In this document: positions 12,000 through 22,772 of the stretch, in pieces
How the letters are laid out: every line of letters begins with the position of its first letter
Numbering within the stretch: the stretch's first letter is position 1
Assembly: GCA_034190875.2 (NCBI GenBank)
Contig: CM067355.1
Coordinates: 38,563,674-38,627,673 of the forward strand
DNA: 64,000 nt
From: Urechis unicinctus
Lineage: Eukaryota; Annelida; Polychaeta; Xenopneusta; Urechidae
Direction of reading: 5' to 3'
Translations under genes and position numbers: made by a program
The notes under the pieces: generated by a model
Told to the model about the DNA's origin: nothing
Seen by the model: only the letters and a program-made list of their open reading frames with translations
Databases searched by the model: none

Positions 12000-12920
12000 C
12001 TACCTTTGAAGTGTCTACTCTCCCTACCATTTCCATCGCCTCATGCTACTTAAATTACACTCCCCTATACTTTGTCTCTTTTATAACGCTATCCCATCCT
12101 ACACCACCCAAACAAACTCATTCGTCCAATATCCTACACAATATACCCTATCCTAACACAACACAGACCGTCACAGCGTCTCCTGTTCCACCATACATAT
12201 TCCTACTATATCTACCCTTACTATCCTACTTTTACTTACATCGTCCTTCTCAACCTTAGCCTAGCGTAGCCTAGCCAAGCCTAGCATGGTCTAGCTTGGC
12301 CTAGCCTATCCTAGCCTTGCCTGGCCTTGCCGGCCTGGCCTACCATAACCTACTTTACCAGGCCTTACCCTTATCTACCCTACCCAGCTGACTCTTGCCA
12401 TCCTCATGCATCCCTACCCCATACCTTCTCCTCCCTTCTCTACCCTTACCTCTCAGAGCCTGTCCGGTCTTCTCTTCCACTGCCCTACTCTACCCTGCCG
12501 ACCTTTCCCTGACCATCCCTACACTTCATCTCTGTGAACTCCTCTTTCCTTCCCTCATTACCTATCTTCCATTACACCTGCCTGCCATAACCACGCAGCA
12601 TTTTGCTACATTACCATACCCTACCCACCATACCCTACCTTACCATACCCTACCGCAACATGTATTACCCTTATATTCGTAACTTTATCCTATAATACCC
12701 TACCACACATTGTTTTACAATAATCTTCTTTATACTATGTTACCATTTCCTATCATAACTTGTATTACCCTTATCATTCTTGCATTATCCTACCATACCT
12801 TACCACACTGTGTTTTAACTAATCTTCCTTACGTTATCCTACCATACCCTACCACTCTTTGTATTTGTCCCAATCGTCCTTATATTATAATACCATACCT
12901 TACCACACCTTACCCTGACC
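12000..12920. repeat. Pyrimidine-rich degenerate tract with CTAGCC and ACCATACCCT repeats
   Basis: Plus strand is C/T-rich. It includes a TAGCC/TGGCC pentanucleotide run at 12250-12345 and scattered TACCATACCCTACC units, with three near-consecutive 14-15 bp units at 12611-12654. Open frames through here are low-complexity artefacts. The right arm has the purine-strand equivalent at 50210-51060. Confidence 0.75.
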
Positions 12921-13320
12921 AAGCTTAGTATATACATTTGTAAATGTCATATGAAGCTATGCCGCTCAATATGTTCAACGGGTGGATACTTGTCATCATA
13001 GGCAACAGGTGTTCATATATAGATCCAGGACGACTGAAGTGGCAAAGCAAATGTTTAATAACGAAGTCTTGTATGCATTGCCACGAAGCCGAGTTATGCT
13101 GAGCCATCCGACAAGCAAGTAAATATGCAAGGCATCGTATTATATCGCATTACACATCGAAAACAGTGGCATAGGGACTAGCATGGATGGATCAGCCGCA
13201 CTGGCGGCCCACAGCCCGTGTTCATAGTGCGTATCTACTGTACTATGCGCATTCGATGAATCCAGATTTTGTGGTTATATGGTGGTCTTGGGAATCCCCA
13301 TAGACCCTGCAACCTCCATA

Positions 13321-14010
13321 GTTAGGATCACTCACAGTCTTTTGAGGTCACTTCAGGAAAACACATTTGGTTCATTCACCCAGTTAACCATGTTAGGTTT
13401 CTCCTACAATCGAATCACCTACATTGCTGACTAAGTGTGTAATGACACCAAAGTCAGCATCTTAAAACATAAAAAGCATCTTAAAACCACAACCACCTAA
13501 TTGCACTGCCAATATTTTCAGGAGTTGGATAAAGTCTGAAAAGCATCGACATACGATTTAACCGTCTGCGTCGACTTGAGAGTGCTTCATTCAAAAGAGT
13601 TACAGGACTTCGCAACATAAATCTCATTGGCAACTTCATCACGAGCCTTGCACCGGACGCTCACATCAACGTCAGAGCATTTCACCGCAGACCATTATCG
13701 TCTTAAGTTTTTTTTTCCCAAGTTCTTTCGTGCCATGGCTAAATTAGAGAGTTTTTTCAGTCAAGATAAATAGAATTGAATCATTCCCGAATTTCAGGCA
13801 CCTCTCCAATGGAAACTCAATAAGGCTCCTGAGCGTTGATCACAATGAGACCATTACCAGTGGAGCTCTTCAAATACTACCGCGATTGGAGAGATAAGCT
13901 CGATACAGTTTGAAACGGATACCTGATTTGACTCCGTTTTGGGAAAAGCTTCACAATCTCTCTCCTGATTTAAATCTCTTGGAAGATTTTCTCGGTGATA
14001 TATTGCGCGG
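13321..14010 (+). pseudogene. Leucine-rich-repeat fragments, left arm
   Basis: Short open blocks in different frames read as LRRs: LQENTFGSF...LTMLGFSYNRI at about 13350-13434, then LKSIDIRFNRLRRL...VTGLRNINLIGNFITSL at about 13532-13660, then weaker blocks (RLLSVDHNETI; LKRIPDLTPF) to about 14000. The first two fit the LxxLxLxxNxI pattern of extracellular LRR proteins. Blocks are separated by stops and by possible intron-like sequence (an AG-ending pyrimidine stretch near 13521), so exons of a decayed or multi-exon LRR receptor are both possible. The signal-peptide part of the putative gene is missing here and survives only in the right arm. Confidence 0.55.
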
Positions 14011-14509
14011 AATGTCCTAAGCACGGCTCAACTAGGGCAACAACAAACTGACCAACCTACCCAGACTAACTCCTATCAGTCACTCACTAAAGGAGCTATA
14101 TATAGGAAGCAACGATTTCAGCGGCACCTCTTGTGTTTAATTATTATACTTCCTGGCGAATTTTCTACATCTGATTGCATTCGATATTTCCTACAGTTAC
14201 CTGAGCCAAATTCCAGTGTTTTTTCTCTCTCAATCGTGACTTTAGTCGGGTGGTGTTAAAAAAACCCCCGCGAAGTGCACTGCGACTGTGCAATGACCCT
14301 GATGTTCGATCTTGAGAGTTCACGGACGTTACAGCGTCCAGTACACCATGCGATACGCCAAGGCGTCTATGGGGCAGAAAATGGGCGTACAGATCTTTGC
14401 CAAGGTGATCATATTATGTACATAAATACATACACTGCATGTCATTTTATTAATGTGACTGTTCTGGCTTAGGTTTAAGGTCGCGACATGGATGCACTGT
14501 ATCTCTCAA

Positions 14510-14599
14510 ACACACAAACATACACACACTCACACAAAAACACACTCACGCTCACACGCACACACTCACACACAAACACACTCACACAAACACACACAT

Positions 14600-14676
<77 letters not shown>
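14510..14676. repeat. CA then TA microsatellites, left arm
   Basis: (CA)n-type sequence at 14510-14600 is followed by an almost pure (TA)n tract of about 78 bp to 14674. The right arm has a TA tract of about 125 bp (46827-46950) plus (GT)n, so the tract length differs between arms. TA tracts of this length extrude cruciforms readily and are a plausible breakpoint in the history of this region (inference). Confidence 0.9.
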
Positions 14677-14677
<1 letters not shown>

Positions 14678-14679
14678 CA

Positions 14680-15320
14680 CTTATGCAGGCACGGATACAC
14701 ACACTGATGTAGGCACGCATACAGACACTGATGCAGGCACAGATGCAGGCACTGATACACACACTTTTGCAGGCTAGGACATAGACACTGATGCAGGTAC
14801 GGATACAGACACTAATGCAGGCACGGATACAGTTACTGATGCGGGAACGGATACAGTCACTGATACAGGCACAGGTATAGACACTAATGCAGGCACGGAT
14901 AGAGACACTGATGCAGGCATGGGTATAGACGCTGATGCAGGCACGGATACAGAAACTGATGCAGACACAGATGCGGGTACGGCTACAGCCACAGATGCGG
15001 ACACGGATACAGGCACTGATGCATGTACTGATGCAATATCGGATACAAAGACTGACGCAGGTACGGATTCTGACACTAACGTAAGTTCTAACGCATGCAC
15101 TGACGCTGTAACAGCTTCAGGCACTGAAGGAGGTGCGAATACCTGCAATGATGAAGACGCCGATATTGACACTGATGTTGACTCTGACACAAGCGCTGAC
15201 CAAGATATGGTTACAAGCACTGACTCTGACACAACCACTGACGCAGATTCTGACACAAACACAGACACATGCATCGCTACAAACATTGACGCAGATTTTG
15301 ACACAACCACTGACTTGGGC
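14680..15320. repeat. 24-bp minisatellite encoding Asp/Thr-rich periodic peptide
   Basis: Tandem 24-bp units of the type GATGCAGGCACGGATACAGA plus CACT, grading at the right end into 30-bp units built from TCTGACACAACCACTGACGC. Because 24 is a multiple of three, all frames tend to stay open: the plus strand gives a 140-residue Asp/Thr/Ala ORF (14919-15341) and the minus strand a Ser/Val-rich one (14774-15310). The inverted array is at 46150-46820. I see no independent sign of translation. Confidence 0.85.
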
Positions 15321-15429
15321 CTAACTCTGGTCGAACGGTAATATAAATACGTGTTTGGCTATATCGCTGGGTTTGGCATCTAGAAAACAACATATATCAA
15401 GAGCCTGTGATTCCCATCGTACCAAAAGC

Positions 15430-15816
15430 TTACCGCCGATCAATGGGATACTTGAAGAAATGCCATATATATATCATTTCCGAAAAATCGCGATGCGATG
15501 ACTGCCATTTAGGAAAATATTGGGTAGCTTGATTTCCCGTGATTTCCCGCCGCCTCATCTGCATTGCCTCCCTGCTTATCTTGCGAAGCACTTTGAATAC
15601 AATCTGCCGTATCTTATCGGGTTCAGACGTAGAAAGCAATAGTGGTCGATGGGTCAGGACATTCTGATCATGCGCGACGTACGTGGTCTTAAACTTGAAA
15701 ACAAAAACGTTGCTGTATTTCGGACATTCTACCGCTTCCAAATTGATCGAACTATAACTAATTAACACCGATGAAGTCCCCCGCCACAAAGGGATAACAT
15801 TGTCTGTGAACATCAT
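15430..15816 (-). CDS. Hypothetical 128-residue ORF, left arm
   Basis: Starts MMFTDNVIPLW. It has basic segments (KVLRKISREAMQMRRREITG) and aromatic ends (MIYIWHFFKYPIDRR). The right arm keeps the same frame (45738-46058, +) but lacks 66 nt (22 codons) in the middle and carries scattered, partly conservative changes. Retention of the frame in both arms is compatible with a formerly coding sequence or with modest divergence. No domain is recognised. Confidence 0.3.
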   Translation of the reverse strand: MMFTDNVIPLWRGTSSVLISYSSINLEAVECPKYSNVFVFKFKTTYVAHDQNVLTHRPLLLSTSEPDKIRQIVFKVLRKISREAMQMRRREITGNQATQYFPKWQSSHRDFSEMIYIWHFFKYPIDRR

Positions 15817-15939
15817 TGCATTCTAAAATTCCGTAACTTGGGTATGTTTGGTGTTTGGATGTTGTCTGAATCGATCTCAAAATTTATAACATTGCGTCGT
15901 TTTCAAACAGAGTAAGACGTCTACTTAGCCGTTTTGTAG

Positions 15940-16860
15940 GGCTAATGTGGGCATTGATACAGATATGGTGGCAGGCACAGACACTAACACTGGCACAGAC
16001 TCTCACACAACCACTGACGTGAAACCTGGCTCACCAAGCTCCTTTCCTCCTTCACTGTCAGCCAATCACGTTACGACACTATTGTCATCACTCGCTCTGA
16101 ATCGATATCACATATGCTGCTTAACATGACTTCGCACTCTTTGTATTGTGTGGCGGCGACGTGGATGCTGCTGGCACTAAGCCTAGCGCTGGCATTAATT
16201 TAACTGTCACTTCCTCAAAGCATCATGATTGATAATCCTACTATTCCTTTAGACGCAGTATTTCACCGCTTGCCACATCCCATCATTCATGAAGCAGTTG
16301 GGGAGGCGGGGCATTTTGGCAGATGGAGACCTAATTGATGGGGGCCTGGGATGGGGGCGAAACATATGTAGCAAGATTTGGCGGGAAAGGTGAGAACTTA
16401 GGATGGGGACGTGTCATATTGGATGGGCCATACAGCGCCACTGGACCATCAAATGATGACAAAGTGCCGAAAACGTCGTCATGTTACCAAGTTGCGTCAC
16501 AATGAATGGCATTGTTATCCATACGTCACAACGGGTCCCAAGCACTGTCTGAAATTAATAAAGCGATATATAAAGTGATATCAGACATCCATTGCCAAAA
16601 GATAAACGCCATTTCTCACATATTCTGATAAATCTGATATGGACGAACGGTACTCAGGATACTTTGCCAACGCCAGGGCCTGGAATCATTCATTACCTTT
16701 GGGGGCAAATGACCAAGTCGCGTTTGAATGCTGAAGACTTTCACGATAAAGCGCACTTAATGCTCGCGTAAAACACTGTTGCAGTTTGATGCTTAGACGT
16801 AATTTGTGCGGGAAACATCTGCGATGATTCGGGAATAGATGAAAAGGAACGTCAGGAAAG
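15940..16860. other. Arm sequence without a recognisable gene
   Basis: Includes a short outlier of the Asp/Thr-type repeat (15947-16030), mirrored near 45540-45600, and then unique-looking sequence that matches 44530-45420 in inverse. No domain seen. Confidence 0.5.
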
Positions 16861-16985
16861 ATAAGTTTGCTAAGATAGATAAGGACAAGCAATATTGTGT
16901 TTCATATTGACGTACCAAAGAAAGACCTTGCAGAAGCAAAAAACTAAATTTGCTAATTGTGAAGTCAAGACTGATACGAATTTAA

Positions 16986-17441
16986 ATGATAGCTAACGCC
17001 CAAAAATTACCCGGATACATAAAGCAACATTGGATGGATACGACTGCTTGTGATAATTTAATATACAGCGTTATATCACATTGGTCGACCAACTCATGTT
17101 GTATCCGCACTAACCCCATGGTACCACGTGGCACGTGCGACAGGGATATGATACCGTGTGGAGGTTACTTATGTCCAAATAAGCTATTGTCTCATGAGTG
17201 TACCATAAACCAAAATAAAAATACGGCCAGTTATTTTGCTCTTTGCAAATTCGTACCGAAATGTACACGAAATATCAGTATAGTAATGGAGACTGGTATA
17301 AAGTGGAAGCAGATGTGTCAACACCAATACCTGCCATGTAGACATATAAATGCATCCTTAGATGACCCATGGCCGAATTCAATGATGACATTGCGTCACT
17401 TCCTTCAAGCTATTATGTGGTTAGTTGGCATTATGACATGA
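16986..17441 (+). CDS. Hypothetical Cys-containing 151-residue ORF, left arm
   Basis: An ORF of 151 residues with nine to ten cysteines spread along it (SCCIRTNP; GTCDRDMIPCGGYLCP; HECTI; KFVPKCTRN; QMCQHQYLPCRH), which suggests a disulphide-rich extracellular domain. The same ORF with identical length is in the right arm (43936-44391, -), with about a dozen amino-acid changes and no stops. A diverged third version is at 17830-18370. The codons upstream in the right arm (44381-44569) read a basic peptide ending NLND just before the start, so the ORF may be one exon of something larger. The family is unknown. Confidence 0.4.
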   Translation: MIANAQKLPGYIKQHWMDTTACDNLIYSVISHWSTNSCCIRTNPMVPRGTCDRDMIPCGGYLCPNKLLSHECTINQNKNTASYFALCKFVPKCTRNISIVMETGIKWKQMCQHQYLPCRHINASLDDPWPNSMMTLRHFLQAIMWLVGIMT

Positions 17442-17829
17442 GTAGCGCATTGGAAACGAAAAGCAGAACCCTGCACAATGAAGTGGTTATGAAACAGCAG
17501 CAAACCAACTATCTGTACTGATCGAGACTGGTAGAAAGCGTCTAGCATATTCATCAACCTAATTATTGACACCCTGTCATTGCCAAAACTAAAATCTTGA
17601 CCACACAACACTTCTACAGCTTAAGTCTTGGAAAATATCGTTTTGTGAGCCAAATTTGGAGCAAATCATCAAATAGAAATAATTGCAAAGACACAAGAAT
17701 AAATGTTGCAAAGCGTTTGAATTGGAGTTGGTGACAACTTCCGTTATATATCTCATTGTTGTTGTGAATAGTTCCAGTTACAAACAAGTTAACTGGGGAC
17801 AAATCCTAGTCGTGTTTGACCGTTGACGA

Positions 17830-18370
17830 TGTAAACGATGATGCGGACTTAATCCTCACTTGAGGAATAGAGTGGATCCATCCAAACACTTACATAAGTT
17901 AGGGAATGTTTGAGATGAAAAGGAATGCGTGCAAGGGCAGTTCGCCAAGATAAGACCAAGGATTATAGTAATAAGTGCGATTTCACATCGATGTACCTAA
18001 GTATTACAAAACAACCATATACAACCAGCAGATAGCTGTTATAAAGACAACAGTGGAATCATAACGTCAAAGCCCAAAACGTGCTGCCACGACGTGTGTA
18101 GTGAAAACAAATACGACTAACTCATGCTTTATTCTCACAATCCATTGGTACCAAGTGGTACGTGCGACTCGCAGTCAGGATTTTTATATCAAAACATGCT
18201 ATTGATCACGAAATCTCAGAATGATAGTGGAAATTCTATTGTAGAGAGGAAGTAGACGAGTCCTTACTTATGCTTGCAAAACAGACATACAAATATTTCT
18301 TTACCTGACCGCTTGGCCGAGTTCGTAGATGACATTTTGTGTGGAATGACCACGGTATTATAACTTGTAA
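17830..18370 (+). pseudogene. Diverged tandem copy of the 16.7-17.4 kb segment
   Basis: Landmarks in the same order as 16710-17400: a GTTTGA(C/A) box, GGAATGCGTGCAAGG-like sequence preceding AGATAAG, TTTCACATCGATGTACC (compare TTTCATATTGACGTACC at 16900), then GGTACCAAGTGGTACGTGCGAC (compare 17110-17130), and TTCGTAGATGACATT at the end. It is riddled with stops and indels. It lies just outside the inverted-repeat arm and has no partner on the right. Confidence 0.6.
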
Positions 18371-18540
18371 AAACACATTATTCTCCAAGGAAGCCAAAAC
18401 AACAATTTAACTTTACTTCGCGTAATGTCGTAAGTGAACACAGTGTCATCGTACATTCATTACATGGCCACACAACGATTAGACTTGGCTACTGATTTGT
18501 ACCACTTAAGCAGCCGCTGCTCTGGAATTTTCAAACATCA

Positions 18541-18640
18541 TAGCGTAATCATACGGAAAGTTTTTAATCGACAGGAAACTAGCAGATTGTACATCATTCC
18601 TTAAAACCTGATTGAACAGACTGGAATGATGGCGCGTCCT
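18541..18640 (-). pseudogene. Orphan fragment of Polinton DNA polymerase B
   Basis: The minus strand reads the same short polymerase segment (SLFNQVLRNDVQSASFLL and NFPYDYAM) that in units 2 and 3 lies directly upstream of the next polymerase copy. Here it runs into unrelated DNA at 18537, so it is the cut-off end of the array. Confidence 0.7.
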
Positions 18641-18849
18641 CATTATAGCAGTATAATGATTGTTACTTTCTTCTGTGCAGCTTGATACCGCCCTGTTTAT
18701 TTATGCTTCAAGGAGCGCCACTATTCGGCATTCAAATTACGTAATATGAACCAAGCAGTAGATTTACGGATCGGTTTAGGCCCCTAGTTATTTATGATAT
18801 GACCTTGGAAAGGATTGGCTACGGGAGCCCGAGTACACATACCAGGATG

Positions 18850-20170
18850 TCAACGGCTGTTTGACTTGTTAGCACACCAGTCATCGTACTACCAGTTTGA
18901 GCCATGCTTTGTGAGTTACCAGAGAGTAGACACATACGCCTTTATTGCACACTCACAAAGGTCAAATGGAGTGCACCGATTTTTTGTCTAGGTACAGAGA
19001 TACTTTTTAATATTGACAGGGACAATGATCACAGAGAGGTCATGGTTGTCCAATAGTCAGGTGATTCTGTATTTGAACCTTCAACTAGTAACACGTTCTG
19101 ACAACAGGATTCGTGATGTTCGTGATTATGATATCACCCAAAGAGTGCAGCGAGGGCATGTTATGCATAGTAGACTCACATTGCGCAACCTTATAAGGAA
19201 TGATGAGGGTAATAACCCCATCTAAAACTTTAAACTCTTAACATCGACCTTTCGCTGCCCACAGTATATGTGATTGACCTGAGGTCATGGATAACCCGCA
19301 GTGTTGTAAATATAATTTGGTAAGGACGCGTCTCGCAGCTTTGGACAGTTGTCAGAGCTAAATACATAGTTAACTATGTCAGCCTATCAATTCAGTAGCA
19401 TCGTCACATATAAAGCAGATGGGGCATATCCCTCCCGTGAGAGGTCAGAGGGTGTGACCCGACCAAGCATTCAAGTCGTTTACTTTGGCAGTACATTCGG
19501 AGCAAACTTTCCTGAGGTGTTTAGTTATTACAAGATACCACCAGTATCTACGGAAAAGGCCGTGCAAGCCAGGGTCTTAATGCCGATGCTATTTGGTGTG
19601 CGAGCACTGACTGCGTCGTGTCATCACACCATCACATCGAGGCCAAGGATCGCCGCGTACATGTTATCTACACCTTTCATGTAAAATGACAGCATTCCGA
19701 GCTTTGTTTGAGCACTGCTTGGGGCACAGGCACAAACTCGTAGCCGCATCCTGGAGCAGTTCTTGGCCATGGTTGATGATGCGATTGAACAAGCAGTTGA
19801 CCTACCAGCTGGAATTAAGCGAAACCAAGAGGCACTGAAGTCTGCAGGGTCCAGACTTTGTCATTTGCATTCGCTCTACATGTTGTTCACATTGTAGAAC
19901 AGGATAGAGCTTGTCGGCTTGAATAGGTGCTGGTCATGCCGATCAGCAATTACAGCTCTCGCCTGGGCTTTTCAAGTGCGTCGCATTACAGGCCTGGACT
20001 GGCGCAGCAGTGGGCCGGGTCGAGGCGGCACTGTCATTGGCAGGTTTTGCGTAAGATCTCAAATACGTCTGCCAGGTTCAGTAGTTCTGTACGCAGCTGA
20101 CACATCAACATGTTCCATACTTTTGGGCAAGTTTAAAATCTCTGTCGGTTATGCCTTGCTTTGACAATTT
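18850..20170 (+). pseudogene. Unassigned plus-strand coding remnants, unit 1
   Basis: Several open blocks in shifting frames look protein-coding: FVSYQRVDTYAFIAHSQRSN (about 18908), a block with LVTRSDNRIRDVRDYD (19013-19225), MSAYQFSSIVTYKADGAYPS (19376-19684), and a block with QFLAMVDDAIEQAVDLPAG (about 19760). The same remnants recur in units 2 and 3 (from about 22975 and 27100). They lie convergent to the polymerase. I do not recognise the family; a Polinton structural or accessory protein is possible. Confidence 0.35.
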
Positions 20171-20622
20171 GCTGTTCTTTGTGCTCTTAGGATGTCATTT
20201 GTAAGATAATCGTCGAAACAATGTTCGGCAAACTAAGTCGTTAAAGCAAAGGAAAGCCTGATACATTTGCGAGCGGTAACGTCGCTTAACCGCCCGCCCA
20301 GAGACATGGTTTGCGTCGCATCGCACTCCTCCATATCCATTATAGTCCATGTATAACCTCGTTACAGATGGAACAGATAATCCCATTATTTTGTATTTAG
20401 TCATGGAAAGCGAAAACTCTCCCTTGCATGAGGTAAATTAACACAACAGTCAATAAAGAAAGTATGCCCTTAGATATATTGTACTGTACTTATTGAACAT
20501 ATAGTAATAATTCCTTCACGTATCGTGTGTCATATTCTCAAAATCGATCAGTGTGTAAAGTAGATCAAATGTTGAAACTATAGGGCCATCTTGGTGCTAA
20601 TACACATTGACGTAGTCAAATC

Positions 20623-20923
20623 ATGGCCAACATAGCCAGTGCTATGCTTAATGAGATATTGGGAACATTCCGACAGTATTATGCACGCCAGCGTAAGAGG
20701 GCTTCAACTCTCAGCTCCTCTTAAACGTAATTGGGAAGTAATGAACCATGGCCGTTTGATTTACATTCACAAGGATGCAATATCAGCGCTCACAAGGATG
20801 CCGGGCCATGCTTATCACTTCTGGGAAAATCACATCAAACTTCCGCTTAGGAAGGGTATTAGCTGCAGTTCGCCTCAGGTACAGATAACATTAACTCCAT
20901 CACAGAAAAGATGGTCAGTTTAG
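20623..20923 (+). pseudogene. Unassigned small frameshifted ORF, unit 1
   Basis: ATG at 20623 opens MANIASAMLNEILGTFRQYY and a basic stretch, then stops after about 33 codons; a second frame is open to 20923 (HKDAISALTRMPGHAYHFWE). It looks like a short gene broken by one indel, convergent to the polymerase. Identical remnants are at 24748-25048 and 28878-29178. Function unknown. Confidence 0.35.
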
Positions 20924-21185
20924 TACAAACCTGACAAGCATCTTGTTGCAGTTACTTGTTTAGCAGACTGCTACTGCTGGGTGTTATTTTGTCAGGAATA
21001 GCATACGGAATTGTGTAGAAGTCAGAGTGAGTTATCCAGTAGTATAGAGGGTAGCAGTTCTGGCGCACCGCCACTCATTCATGCTATTCACCCTTTGACG
21101 GCTTATACAAGATTTAGTTGCTCACCCTTAGTTATGAGAAATGTACCTCGCACCCGAACCCCTAAACGGGGCTGAGGTGATTTTG

Positions 21186-22772
21186 CTAGTTTGCAGGTAT
21201 ACTAGTGTGCCCATAAGCCAAGGTGTCTACACCGTTCTCGGCTATCCACCTCTTTGAATCAAAGGGAGAGAGTGACACCTTGTTGACGTGGAGCACATAT
21301 ATTTTATGACCATCACTGTGTAGCATGTTCATTCCATGACGGAACTGCTTCTTGGTGAACAGAGACTTCATGTACTGTGCGTGGCGTAAATGTTTCTTAA
21401 CCACAACCTTCTTTACTCCCTTAGCCCTTTAATCTCACCCTCGTCAGATATCAGGATAAACATACTCCTTGATGGGCACACCGACACACTCATCTTTCCT
21501 AGCACCTTCTTGTTTACGTTACTGAACAAGGGATGAGATAGATCATAATTGCTGGTATCAAAGAGGTCACTATCTTCTTTAATGTTTGCATACAAGTCAG
21601 CTGTGCGGATGCCCAGCATATGCAGGGTGGCCAGGTAATCATCGAATACTTAATGCCAAGCATAGGCGGGACTGGCCACAAACCTGCATATTTTTTCCTC
21701 TTCGTGAGATTCTCTATGGTTTTACCAAACACAGATGTGTTCATCAGCTTGTACAGGTCCTTCTCAAAGTCGCTGGTGGCAACATTACGCAAGTTTGTGT
21801 TCATGCTAATGTAAGGCTCTATCCAGGGGCTCTGATTGAATACAAGCACACGGTGAATCTTGGTAAGCCTCTTCCCCTGATATAGGTAAAGCTTAAGATT
21901 CCTATAGTGGACCACATATTTCTCTTTGTAGTGCAGGTTTGGTACCAGCTTCTCAACTCCGGTGCACCCCAATGCACACAGGAGATCCTTCTGGTAGTCT
22001 GACAACCATTGATTCTGCACAGACATTTGCTTTGGCACTAGTGGATAATCATTGTGATCAGCATGTAACTCTGCAGGGTATTCTAGATCAACTTCGAGTA
22101 TATATCCAGTTTCGGTATTGTCAGGATGGTCCTGTACCTGTATATCAGCCGGCTGATCCACCAACTCAATACCTGCAGTAGGCAAAAGTTGTCTCATCGC
22201 ACACCCATACAGGTTGTTATCGTAAAGGTACAGGATATAACTCGCTGGCTTATCCTGTTCAAAGTCCCTTAAGTACGGGTTATTAGCCTTAGCTTGGCGA
22301 CGTGATACCATGCTTATGCCACCGCGCAGGCCCTTCTCAATGAATAGGTGTTTGTCATAGTCAGTGAGAAGCTCTAGCTCCACCCCTGTGCTCTTAATAA
22401 GCCCATCCCCTGAATGGCCAGGACTCGTATAGTAGTTAGTTGTATCTAAGCCATACTGCTTAGGACAGGTTTTGCAGAATATCTCAAATACACCAGCAAA
22501 GAGTAGTACATCTGTGCGCAGGTACAGGTCATGATAGTCGCCCATGTTTTTACAACCAAACACGTTCCAGACCTTCTGTGCATGTTCATAGTCTTCAGTA
22601 GATATACCTTGCTCAGAGAGCTTGCTGTAGAACTCCTGGATTGGCGGCAGTGAGGCATCCATACACTCATAGCGTAATCATACGGAAAGTTTTTAATCAA
22701 CAGGAAACTAGCAGATTGTACATCATTCCTTAAAACCTGATTGAATAGACTGGAATGATGGCGCGTCCTCAT
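21186..22772 (-). pseudogene. Polinton protein-primed DNA polymerase B, copy 1, lacking motif C
   Basis: Read 5' to 3' on the minus strand: LRNDVQSASFLL and NFPYDY (22690-22772), then an open stretch 22662-21514. In it are the exonuclease III-type motif YLRTDVLLF, the palm motif A region (YLYDNNLYGCAM) and a motif B-like KLMNTSVFGKT. Only about 35 codons later comes RTADLYANIKED, which in this family lies downstream of motif C (the DTDS box). No DTDS is encoded, so the catalytic palm is deleted. The C-terminal block (GVDTLAYGHTS) follows at 21186-21404 in another frame. With units 2 and 3 it shares the palm deletion, and with unit 2 a 23-nt deletion near 21450. Polintons use this enzyme to replicate from a protein primer. 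Confidence 0.9.

Larger units (their letters stand above)
10020..17895 (+). repeat. Giant inverted repeat, left arm
   Basis: The reverse complement of this stretch is found at 43485-52952 in collinear order: intron minisatellite, exon 2, poly-pyrimidine tract, LRR fragments, CA/TA microsatellites, 24-bp minisatellite, 128-residue ORF and 151-residue ORF. The arms differ by many substitutions, by a ~1.9-kb segment present only in the right arm (47905-49800), and by repeat lengths. The centre of symmetry is near 30.7 kb. This is an inverted segmental duplication. Whether it is a transposon's long terminal repeat is unproven. Confidence 0.88.
18538..22666 (-). repeat. Tandem unit 1 of a triplicated 4.1-kb Polinton segment
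   Basis: A 4129-bp unit starting TCATAGCGTAATCATACGG, followed head-to-tail by two more. It differs from units 2 and 3 by a handful of substitutions, an extra TTTG at about 19590, and a few point changes (for example T/C at 19483). Left of 18538 the sequence is unrelated. Confidence 0.95.

Noticed and set aside
12011..12928. Series of Ser/Pro/Leu/Tyr-rich plus-strand ORFs
   Set aside because: Low-complexity readings of the pyrimidine-rich TACCCTACC tract in several frames at once.
14475..14762. 95-residue minus-strand ORF ([10 protein letters not shown] / YIYIYI) as a gene
   Set aside because: Made entirely of TA, CA and the 24-bp tandem repeats; open frames are expected from repeat periodicity.
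21586..22181. Plus-strand ORFs antisense to the polymerase (99, 64 and 80 residues)
   Set aside because: Shadows of the minus-strand polymerase, repeated identically in all three units because the DNA is identical.
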